From the NCBI GenBank assembly GCA_034440615.1, contig JAOTOM010004019.1, positions 124,001 through 188,000 of the forward strand: 64,000 nt of DNA, read 5' to 3'. Positions 13,001 to 25,000 of the stretch are shown one piece after another. The notes beneath the pieces were generated by a model that was not told the origin of the DNA, searched no databases, and saw nothing but the letters and a program-made list of their open reading frames with translations. The DNA comes from Ashinkailepas kermadecensis. Lineage: Eukaryota > Arthropoda > Thecostraca > Neolepadidae. Each line of letters opens with the position of its first letter. The stretch's first letter is position 1. Made by a program: the position numbers and the translations under genes.

Positions 13001-16000
13001 GGCTCTCTGGTCAGCGGCACGTGGCGGGGTGTCACGTCCCCAGCTGTGGTGTGACACTGAGAGCGGGACCTGGCTCACCGGTCAGCGGCACGTGGCGGGG
13101 TGTCACGTCCCCAGCTGTGGTGTGACACTGAGAGCGGGACCTGGCTCACTGGTCAGCGGCACGTGGCGGGGTGTCACGTCCCCAGCTGTGGTGTGACACT
13201 GAGAGCGAGACCTGGCTCACTGGTCAGCGGCACGTGGCGGGGTGTCATCCCCAGCTGTAGTGTAACGCCGTGATCTGAGCGACATCGCGGGGTAGTTGTC
13301 AACGTGGAAGGTCCGTCGGCGATCGTGTTCACTTTGGAGGCGCCGGGCCGGCTGTGCTCTCCCAGGTGACGTGGAGTGGCCTGGAGTGACCTCGGAGGAA
13401 CGTCGTGACCACGGCACCACAGCCCCTGGTCCAGCACTGACAGAGTATCGCGGAACGGAGACGCGGCTGACCTGGCGACTTTGCATGCTGTTTGCCGTGG
13501 CCATTGAAAATTGAAATGGTGCTGGAGGTCGCGTTTTTCAGGCACGCTCCGCCAACGAGGCTGAACGCCGTGGTGCCGATGGAACCTCCAGACGGGGCAT
13601 CTGCGCCACCTGAACACGCCGATTGTAAGGAGGGGGATTATATGTACTTGGATTATTTTACGACGCATTTGATTGCTGGGTCATAAAGCATCGTCAACCT
13701 CTCGCGCCAACTGGTCGCGGGTGGATTCGGTAATCCCGCCGGTTGTGGGATTCGAACCCACGATCGTACGACTAAAAGTCCAACTCTCCTGACTGGGCTA
13801 TCGTGGCAGTGAGGGGAGGTTGTAGTGCCGGCTCGTTCTGTGCCCGCCGACGCTCTTTAGACCGAAACTTCTCGTTTCTGTGTGCCTGGAAATTGCACCG
13901 TTTCCTTCGTCAGCTACAGTGCTGCGAAGAGTGTTCCAGAATGTTGGTGCTCGTCTTAGAGGGGGGGGGCAGCGGTTCTCGCCTTCTTATAGGTTTTGGT
14001 AGGTAATGTCCGTAGACGTTCTCACCAAAAGGGAAGGAAGTGATAAGTCGTGTTTGCTGTTAGCTCATGTATATGAGCTCACGTAACTAAGTGTCTGTGG
14101 TCAAATAAAAGTGGGCGCGTTCCGAATTCCCCCTCGCTCACCATTCAATTTCCTCCCGGCGCCCGTTCGCTGACAGCTGTAAGCAAGAAAATCGCCTCTG
14201 ACTGACGCTGAAGGAGCCGTGTGCCGCGTTTTGCATTAGCTGGCTTATGACGTGACATTAGTCACCAGATCGACCTCGATTTCCCAGGGCTTTCCAGCGT
14301 AGCTCGTTGTTTTTTGTGCACCATCTTGATTCTTGGTATCCACGCGATGGAACAAAAAGTTGATGGGTATGGTTGTGCAGTGTTGGATATTCCTTTGCGT
14401 TTGTCCGTACTGCTTAGCTGGATCCTTCTTAGCCTTTCCGACAAGCGCTGTACGGGAGTCTGGAGTTCCAGATGGCAATCAGATGGATCAGGAGCTGGGT
14501 GGTCCGGAGAAACGCCAGAGGGCTGGTGAACAACAATCGTCTGCATGGCGTGTGCTACTGTCGGGAGGCACGGCGATCTCCGGCGCGACTAGATGAAGAC
14601 ACGCTACCCCCGTGGACTGGTGTTGCGTGCGTATGGTCATCGAGCCAACTACGTCTGTTTTGCGTGTGGCCTGGGCCGGGCGGGCTGCGTGTGGCCGGGC
14701 GGGCGTCGCCGCGTGCCTCGGCCGCCGCCGCGTGCCCCGCTAAGGCAGAGGTGTGGCCGGCGACCAGCTCGCCAGGGCCGGTGAGGAGCTCCGACGGACA
14801 GGCCGCCGCCGCCATGTGCCGATTAGGCGCGCCGCCGGCGGTCGCCCACGGCTGGCTGGGGTTAGATCGCTGTGGTCCAAGAGCTGTCATCCTGTCCTGG
14901 TCAGTCATGAAGAGTCAGTGTCCCGACTGGCGACCGTTGCGATGCCTGCCACCGCCCAGTGATCCTCCAGTCACTGGCTGTCGGAACCCGGTCATCCGGC
15001 GATCGCCATCTCCGTCTGCACGATCACCACCAGTCTCTGGTTGTCCCTTCGTCGCAATGCCCAGCACACTGCAGTACCGACCACCGTCACCCGTCAAGGC
15101 TGGGTTCGAGTCGATCTGCGCCCTTCTGTTCGGTCGGCCGTCAATTTGACGATAGTGGTTATATATCGAATCTGATTATAGGCGGCATGAACGAGGTGTC
15201 TAGTTCGAAGAAGAAAAACCTGGAGTTCTTTTACGACGCTTTCAACCGCTAGATCGTATAGCTTCGCCAACCTCTCACGCCGATTGGTCGCAGGTGAACT
15301 CGGTAATCCCGTTGGTTGCTGTCTATTTAGATGATGCCACTAGTTGGGTGTTGGGTAGATGAATGTAAGTTGGACGGCAGCAGTCTGCCGGATATTATGT
15401 CGTGACCGCGACTCGCCGTTCAGCAGCGCTGAATGAGGTGTGGCATCGTCCCTTTGAGGCGGAAAATCCTGCCCGCAAAGCTCCAGGAACAATGTGTCGG
15501 GTGGCGCAGCCTGCGGTCCCGGCGAAACCGTCGGGGATAGTCGGGTGGAGCATTTCGAAATATGTAACCGACCAATGGCCGCTGGGTCAGTTTGGAGAGA
15601 CCAATTTTCTACACGCCACTAAGTTCATCGAAACCCAATTAAACAAAATCCCATAAAAACGAAAGTACTCTGACGTAGATCACTATATTTTGACACTGAA
15701 AAACAGAAAAAAAACATCACTTTCTAGATGTTTTAATGCAAAATCCAGATTTTCGACGATGCAGGGGGCATAACATAGCTATGACACCTTTGTTTCAATG
15801 GCTTAGCTGTGCCACCCGTGTGCTTGTGTACACACCGTAGCGCGTGTAGGGCTGCGAGTGTCCTATCAAACCGACACCGTCTCCCGGCTGCACATGACCG
15901 TGCTGTTCGCCGAAGGTCCATCGAACTTATCTCGGAATCGGGTGGAGGTGTTGAGGAGTTGTAGATGTGCCGATTGGTGTAGCCTCATGACATGTGGATG

Positions 16001-19000
16001 TGCCGATTGGTATAGCATTATGACCTGTATATGTGCCTGTTGGTATAGCCTCATGACACGTGGACGTGCCGATTGGTATAGTATTATGACCTGTAGATGT
16101 GCGGATTGGTATAGGCCCATGACCTGTAGAAGTCCCGATTGGGATAGCCTCGTAACCTGTAGATGTGCGGATTGGTATAGGCCCATGACCTGTAGAAGTC
16201 CCGATTGGGATAGCCTCGTAACCTGTAGATGTGCCGATTGGTATAGGCCCATGACCTGTAGAAGTCCCGATTGGGATAGCCTCGTAACCTGTAGATGTGC
16301 CGATTGGTATAGCCTCATGAACTTCCTGGTTCATCTTGTGTCCAATATGTCCGCTTGGTATCTGAGCTCGAGGGCATGTCATTGGGTGTCGACTTGGCCC
16401 TCTGTTGACAGTTGCCCACGCACATATCTTCACCTATTTCGTTTTTTGGCGCAAATTGTTGCTGGGGCTTTCCAAACACACCCGCCAAAATGAATTCCGA
16501 GACACCAAGACTTAATTGTGCGCTCGCCATCTTCCTCACAAGCTGTTTATCAGCTGAATCTCGCCTCGGCTTCACCTCGCCCTGGACAATAGCTTGCATC
16601 AGACCTTGCTTTCACGCATCTGTCGTATAGCGTCATCCTCCTGTGTAGCTGACCAGCCCTGTTGCGACGGTACAGCGCCGGAACCTCGGTGATGATACAT
16701 TGATTTTGATCCATGCTGACCCGCTTCAGGTAGCCCCGTCTCAGTTGATTCCATGTAACTCTGTCACTGTTCCACGCTACTTCGCAAACATGTGACTTGA
16801 TATCGTGAAGGTGTGTGGCCTACACTACCTGTTCAAAATGTGGTTCTCGAGGCCGATATCCCGCCGATATCGGCCATCCTGGGCAGCTGAGCATTGTTGG
16901 CCTGCCCCGCCCGCGCCGACGTTGATCTGACCACCTGATCCTGTGGGGGACGAGTGGTCTAGGGGTAAGATGCTCGTCTCGCAATCGAAAGGTTGTGGGT
17001 TCGAGTCTCACCTGTCGCTACTCTTCGCCCGCGACCAATCGGCGTGAGAGATTGGCGACACTACATGACTCAACGGTCGACGTGTCGTAAAACCAACAAC
17101 CAACCACCTGATCCTGTGAGGCACCTGTGACTGCACACGGCGATTGTGGCATGTGGCCACATGTGCCCACTGGACACCGTTGTGAACACTGGCCACGCGT
17201 GTCCGCGTTCCTGCACATTTTGTCATAGATCCACGTGTCGTGCGTTGACCGGACGTCAGCCCGGTGATGCCGTGTGACCCGTGCTGACCTGACGCGGCCG
17301 TCCGTCGGCAGCTGTTCTGGAGTCGGACAGCAAGCCTCTGATCTTCATCCGGCCGGAGGCGTCGCTGCACGAGGCCATCACCACGCTGCTGGAGAACCGC
17401 ATCCATCGGCTGCCAGTCATCGACGCCGTGTCGGGCGACGTGCTCTACATAATCACCCACAAACGTATCCTGCGCTTCCTCTGTCTATATGTGAGTGCTG
17501 GTCTTGGACTTGGGCGGGGTAGAGTGGTATGTCGTACTGGCGGCTCAGCGGCACGTTACTTTGGATTTCCTGGTATTCTGTCATGGTTTTTTTATAGCGA
17601 AAGTAGAAACCTCTCTGCCTTCCCCTCTAGCCGCAGCCGGTTTCATGGTCAGTTTCTTCCATCACATTTGTTAGGATTGTGTTGCAATGGTTTCGTTCAC
17701 ATACCCACTTCGTCCAGACACCTAATTTTTGTATGCAGTGGGTGCAAAATTTGCATGTGCGAATCTGATGGGTGCAATAAAAAGTAATTGCCCCTATCTA
17801 CCTATCTTATCTAGAGTAACGCCATATTTATAACAATTCTCCTCGGGTCAGTAGATTCAAATCCGGATACGTCTTGATGCACGCGGTAATATAGTTTCAC
17901 CTCTGAAGTTGTCACCCTGTCCCTAGATGTCTTCTGCCATTCTGGACCGCCCCTACCTGTTGGCTGTTCAGTTCCTTGATTATATTCGTTTGGTTGTTTT
18001 TATTTGGCCAGCAGTTTGGACTGTCATCAAAGTGAACGCCCAAGCTGTCGGAAACTTGGAGACGCGCCAGCGCCTCGAGCGATGTTGAACTGTGCGTCAT
18101 GCCTGTCATTGTAGGCCAGCAGAGGCGTAGCCAGGTGGCCGATGCCGCCCCCTTCCATTACCAACGAAAATACACCACGTGAAGTGAAAAATTGAGATTT
18201 TGCGTGCACAAAGCCCCAGATTTTCGTCGCGCTTAGCGTGCCGAAGGCTATTTCCTTTCCATTTTTGCTCGCCCCCCACCCCTTAGGAAAATAATGGCTG
18301 CGCCGTCGCAGTGGTGATGACGTCATCAACTGATACTGCACCTCTTCAGCTGCTCCGGTGCTCGTCAGCCATATACATTAATCAGCATATATGATATTAG
18401 TATGGTCATATTTAACCACTTCGGCGACAGTCTGCTAAAGCCTCTGTTGAGTGCAGCAGGTCTCTGGCTTTTGCGTTGTACACGATGGGGGGCAATTTTT
18501 TGCGTTTTTTTTCCTCGCCGAAGTACCACTTCCAATAGGCGTGCAGGGTGCCACCCGGTCCATTTGCGCCGTTGATGGTGACACTACTAGTTGCCGGTCA
18601 GTGTCGTGAAGCCGTTGATGGTGACACTACTAGTTGCGGTCAGTGTCGTGAAGCCGTTGATGGTGACACTACTAGTTGCGGTCAGTGTCGTGAAGCCGTT
18701 GATGGTGACACTACTAGTTGCGGTCAGTGTCGTGAAGCCGTTGATGGTGACACTACTAGTTTCCGGTCAGTGTCGTGAAGCCGTTGATGGTGACACTACT
18801 AGTTGCCGGTCAGTGTCGTGAAGCCGTTGATGGTGACACTACTAGTTGCGGTCAGTGTCGTGAAGTGCATGCTGCACATGGCTTGCCACGGCATCAAGTA
18901 CCATGCTGCACATGGCCTGCTAAGTCGAGGGCAAGCACAGCGCGACTCATGTGCGCACATTATTTTGCTCCGTAGCTGTTCACAGTACTGCCGAATCATG

Positions 19001-22000
19001 TGGTTCCAGATGATTCACTACACTGGTGATTACTACGTTGGCCAATGGTGATGGTCACTACATTGGTCTGTGGTTATGATCACTACATCACTACGCTACA
19101 TTAGCCATCACAACAGCAATACTTGTCATCTCGACGCAATCATGAGGTCACTGCGACACTCTTCAAATGGTGCAATGCAGCATTAACCCAGAACTGTGAG
19201 AAAGTTATAGAAAATGTGTTGCGCGGTTTCGTCTGAATCGGGATGCTCTGTTAATAGTTCCTAATGCCATAAAACATGCACCCCGTCCGGCTGGAATGTT
19301 GTTAGGATTACCTATTATTGGTACATAATATGGGTACGTATACATAACATAACAGGTAATCCTAATAACTTTCCGGCCAGACGGGGTGCATGTTTTATGG
19401 TATTAGGAACTATTAACAGAGCATCCCGATTCAGACGAAACCGCGCAACACATCTTGTATAACTTTCTCACAGTTCCGGGTTAATGTTACATTACAGCAC
19501 TACATCAAGACATTGTTTGTAGAAGTCATGATGGCGGTTGACTCCGGAAAATGATGTCCGCGGCGTGTGGGTCTGGCCCACGACTCCGAATTGCTCCCAC
19601 GCAAGGGAGGCCAGGTCACTTGATCACTGGGTCGCACGCCCCAGGCAATCCATCCCGTGGGCCGTCGGAAATGTTATATTTCGTACCATCGGCGAATATG
19701 TCCGTGCATGCTCACCAATACACTGTTCATCCCCACTTCTCGGACTCGACCCGACCCCGCTCTCTGCCGGCCAGATCCACAACTTGCCGCGGCCGAGCTT
19801 CGTCAACCGGCCGCTAGGGGAGCTGCGGATCGGCACGTTCGACAGGATCGAGACGGCGCGGCCCGATACGCCCGTGATCGAGGCGCTCACCAAGTTCGTC
19901 AACCGACGCGTCTCTGCTCTGCCCATCGTCGACGAGGACAACAAGCTCACACACATCTACGCCAAATTCGACGTTATCGTGAGTGGTGTGACGTGTGGGG
20001 GGGGGGGGGTTGGCGACGACTGAGGAGCATGCGTTGGTAATTGGTCAAGTTTATTTCAATTGTTAAGGTTAATATTGATGTCGGGGGCTGGGGAGACATA
20101 TGCCGGGGAGCGACGGCGATTGGGGAGGGTGACAAGCGAGATTGCATCGCATTAAACAAAGATGTTCGTATTGTTGTCCAGTGTGTCGTCACGAAGCAAA
20201 AAGCACTGCGCTTCTTGGTAGCCCGGCTAGCCGGTACCGGCAGGAATAAATGGGGAAGGGGAGGTGAGGCGTGGAAGGAGAAGTGGTAAGGCGGTAGTAC
20301 GTGCAGCGAACATGTTGGTGTGTGCAGACCCACGGACGCAGGCAGATACTGTCGGGCAGAGATTGCCTGGCCGGGCGAATGCGGTGTGTCGCCATGCCGT
20401 GGTCCAGCGGTTCCCTCGGGTGTGCCAAGTGAACTAGCCGGGCTAGTGATTGATGAGGTGATGCGGAGCGGTGATGTGACCGCCAGACGCTGATTGCCGC
20501 CAACGCCCCGTCATGCACCGGTCGTTGGTGGTTGTTTTCTTTTAGTTCCGTTGCTCACGTCTTCATCATGTGCGACAGGCGTGCTTCGTAATTTGGCACA
20601 GGTTACTCTCCGTAAAGCACTCAGCGGCTGGTGCAAGGAAGCTGGACGTTACGCAATGGTAAAAGAGAAATTTCGCAGCCGTGTTGGTACTTTAATCGTG
20701 CATATTACCGAACGCCGTTTGTCTCTTAGGTTTCTTTCCCACCAAATTTCGTGCAATTGCGTACCGTGGTCTTTCTTATCTGAATGCACCCGTACAACAA
20801 TTAGTGCGAATGCCTAATAATATTCCGTGTTAGTTTTCAGTCCCGTCGTCACGATGGTGTGGAATCATACCTCCGAACCGCAGCAAACTCCAGAACAAAC
20901 ACGGCGTACCACTCCGTCCACCTCTGCCGAGCGCAGGTCCTAAACCCTTCCCAGTTCCGCAGGTCACACGAGGTAACGCTGCTCCAGGTCAGCTCACCAC
21001 ACATCGCAACTACCATACCCACAAGACAATACTATTATCCCTCCCCCATGATGCTCAAGATCACAACACCGGCGTCGCGGTGGCTGTCTATAATGCATAC
21101 TGCGCGAAGGACTGGGGACATACTGACTGATGCGGCATCTGCTGCGACTCCCTTGCTGTCGTCGGCGCCTGCCCCGTCAGCGTCCAATGTCAGCGTCAGC
21201 CACGTTGCCTGCTGGTCTAGCACGCAGAGCCAGCACGCCGACGATCAGGGGCTTCTCGTCGGTCCAGTGCCCATCGTGTTTGTCTTCAGTCCCGTCGTCA
21301 CGTTGGTGCAAGTCCCTTGCGTGACGTGGAACGCCGTCGATTTCCACAGCTTCAGGAGGCACGGGGTCGGTCACCACGCCACGCTGGGAGTGATCGGTGC
21401 ACCGCGTTCCGTGTCGCCTGATCCAGACCGCTTCATCAACCGAGAAGAGGCTCTCGCAGGTGGACTCATCTGGTCGGTCGACTGTAGACGAGATGTAGTC
21501 ACGGATCCTGTACCGATGCACCGCTGGCGGGCGCGCCAGCAGCCATTCTGTCATCACGAGGCGTCAGATTGTAAAGATGCACGGCTTTGGCGATGGTACA
21601 CTACGTTCTTGCTGCGATCACCTTCACCGTCCAGTGATTGCGCTGGACAATGTCGTCTCCACTCTGAACGTATGCTCCTCTAAAACGCAGCGACGAACGT
21701 ATGCCCACGGACCACCACCGTCTGGAACTGCCGCAACCGCTCATCCACGTGAAGTTGAAGGTAGGCTTTCCGGAGGTCGGCGACGGCGATGTTGGCGCCG
21801 TATCGGCGCCAACGTCGCCGTCCTGCAACGAATACACACATCTGCATGTGTTCAGATACTCCACCGAACAGATCCGTGAGCCGTCCCCGAGGGAAGCACG
21901 TCAGCGGATTCTCTGGCCCTGAGACCCTTAGATCTCCCAAGCGAGAGCTTCGTACGCCGCATACTGATCCGGCGTGAAGGCAGCATACAGCGCGTCGCGC

Positions 22001-25000
22001 ACAGAGTCCAGGGAGTTGTGGCTTGCGACAGGAAGCCGTGACCACACGGTGAAGGCACCATCAGTCAATCGAAGCGGGAAGACGGATGCGACTAACATAC
22101 CGCGGAGTTGACGCAGCGATTCAGCACGAGTCAGTCACTCCACCACGTCGGTCGTGCCGTCAAACTCCGGATGGAGCGCACGTTGAAGTGTGCCGGAGCA
22201 ACGGACATCGGCTGATCAGCCCATGGCGCCGCAGCTGTGACGGCCGCTTCAGACGCCGTCAACGCCACTACCTCCACACTAGGGCCGAGATACCTTTTAG
22301 TAAGCGATTAGTGCGAAGGACTAATCATTGGGCGCTATATGACCTTTGCAGTCGATGCGCCCCTAAACTGCAATCACTAATTAACGAACGACTAATCATG
22401 TTCCGCCAGAGCACCTCCGTGCTCCACCAAACTCCAGAGCCAGCTGGCAGCGCACGACGAACCATACCGTCCAACTCTTCCGAGCCGATCCCTTCCCAGT
22501 TCCGCAGGCATGCGATGGCACGCCACTCCAGGGCAGCTCACCACACACCGCAACTACCATGCGCGCGCGGCAATACTGTGACGAAGTTAGTTTCGGACCC
22601 CCCTCATTCAATTAAATGCGGCTACGCGAACTACGCCAGGTTCTTGGGCCCTGTGTGCAGGGCCCAAGAGTGGCCCTGTACTCCGCCCCCGCCTGCAGTA
22701 CACCTGGAAATTATCAATAACTAGCTGAAACAGATCGGAGTTGGTGCGGTCGTGTGCAGTCTGATATGCATGATTACGGGGGGCGTTGCCTACTCGCTGT
22801 TCGGCACGTGAGCCGTCTCGATTCGCGTGGCCAATGTAATGACGTCACTCATCCGTGTTCCCGCAGAATTTGGCGGCAGAGAAGACCTACAATAACCTGA
22901 ACGTGCCACTGATGACGGCCAATTCGCACCGCTCTGACAACAAAGTGGAGTCATGTCGGCTGTCGGACACCCTGTCCCAGGTGCGTATCCCGGACCGTGA
23001 CCCTGGTACGGCTCTGGGCTGCTCGTGTCCCGTATCGTGTCCCTGGTACGGCTATGGGCCACTCGTGTCCCTGGTACGGCTATGGGCCACTCGTGTCCTG
23101 GACTGTGTCCCTGGTGCGACTCTGGGCTACTCGTGACCCTGGTACGGCTTGGGGCCACTCGTGTCCCGTACCGTGTCCCTGGTACGGCTTGGGGCCACTC
23201 GTGTCCTGGACTGTGTCCCTGGTGCGACTCTGGGCTACTCGTGACCCTGGTACGGCTTGGGGCCACTCGTGTCCCGTACCGTGTCCCTGGTACGGCTATG
23301 GGCCACTCGTGTCCCGGGCTGTGTCCCTGGTACGGCTATGGGCCACTCGTGTCCCGTACCGTGTCCCTGGTACGGCTATGGGCCACTCGTGTTCTGGACT
23401 GTGTCCCTGGTGCGACTCTGGGCTATTCGTGACCCTGGTACGGCTATGGGCCACTCGTGTCCCGGGCTGTGTCTCTGGTACGGCTCTGGGCTACTCGTGA
23501 CCCTGGTACGGCTTGGGGCCACTCGTGTCCCGTACCGTGTCCCTGGTACGGCTATGGGCCACTCGTGTCCTGGACTGTGTCCCTGGTGCGACTCTGGGCT
23601 ACTCGTGACCCTGGTACGGCTTGGGGCCACTCGTGTCCCGTACCGTGTCCCTGGTACGGCTATGGGCCACTCGTGTCCTGGACTGTGTCCCTGGTGCGAC
23701 TCTGGGCTATTCGTGACCCTGGTACGGCTATGGGCCACTCGTGTCCCGGGCTGTGTCTCTGGTACGACTCTGGGCTACTCGTGACCCTGGTACGGCTTGG
23801 GGCCACTCGTGTCCCGTACCGTGTCCCTGGTACGGCTATGGGCCACTCGTGTCCCGGGCTGTGTCTCTGGTACGACTCTGGGCTACTCGTGACCCTGGTA
23901 CGGCTTGGGGCCACTCGTGCCCCGTACCGTGTCCCTGGTACGGCTATGGGCCACTCGTGTCCTGGACTGTGTCTCTGGTACGACCCTGGGCTACTCGTGT
24001 CCCGGACTGTGTCTGGCATGGCTGTGTGCTACTCGTGTCCATTTTCATTTGTGTCCGGTACTGCTCTGGACCACTCGTGTCCCGGGCTGTGTCTCTGGTA
24101 TGGCTGTGAGAGACCATCTCTCCGAAACGTTTCCGAGTTGGCTTTATTACTTCTTTCGGACACCCCACATCAGATACGTCCCTAAATGTCATGCCTTTGG
24201 TATGCCTCTTAGGTATCCTTTGTCGAGTGGATCTTTCAGACTCTGCCTCAAACACTCAGGTGCGTCTCTCGGATACACTGTCTCTGGTACGGGGACGAGT
24301 GGTCTAGGGGTAAGATGCTCGTCTCACAATCGAAAGGTTGTGGGTTCGAGTCTCACCTGTCTCTACTCTTCGCCCGCAACCAATCGGCGTGAGAGATTGG
24401 CGACGCTACATGACTGAACGGTCGACGTGTCGTAAAAACCAATAACCAACCAACTGTCTCTGGTACATCGCTGATACCTCAGCTCACGTACATAACCGTA
24501 TGATTTATTGACGGCACTTGGTGTGCGATACCGGGCACTTCCCACACGTCTCAAGTGCTGTTATGCACGTGACGCCTGTCAATGGTGGACATATGCAGAC
24601 AATGCCGTAACTGCGCATTGCAATCTGCGTTGATCTTTTTGTTTATCCTAGTTGCGCAGGAGGCCTGCGCAGTTTTGCTTTGTTCCAGTCACCTAGAGCG
24701 CTTTTTTATTTTATTTTTATTTAATCCGTCTTCTTGTTGGGGTGGTTTTATGAACCAGGGTCCTATTGTTAAACAGAGCTTGTTGCGTGAACCCTGGCCC
24801 CACCACCCGATCCATTAATTCAAGTTCAGCGGCACAATTTTGACCGATAGTTTGACGGGCCGTCAATGCACCGACACGGCCGCCCGGTAGCTCGTCCCCG
24901 GCCTTATCGGGCCAGCTCCCAACTGACCCTCCCAGCCGGGGGCTAAATGCGAGCGCGCGAAGCGACTCGAACCCTGCGTTGCCAGGACAGGGAAGACCAG

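Noticed and set aside
11700..13262. CRISPR-like regular repeats
   Set aside because: Units are contiguous without unique spacers, and the genome is eukaryotic; it is a minisatellite.
14472..15149. 225-residue open frame in a GC-rich intron segment
   Set aside because: Low-complexity Pro/Arg/Ser composition, no domain, no matching frame in the gene, and overlapping open frames on both strands.
16946..17018. tRNA gene (also at 24291, 13740 and 24955)
   Set aside because: A and B boxes are present, but the stems do not close and each is joined to a SINE body; target duplications prove retroposition for two of them.
22997..24185. Several open frames of 120-242 residues on both strands with repeated [10 protein letters not shown] or [12 protein letters not shown]
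   Set aside because: They are translations of the minisatellite in every frame. There is no start context, domain or splice evidence, and the region is inside an AMPK gamma intron.
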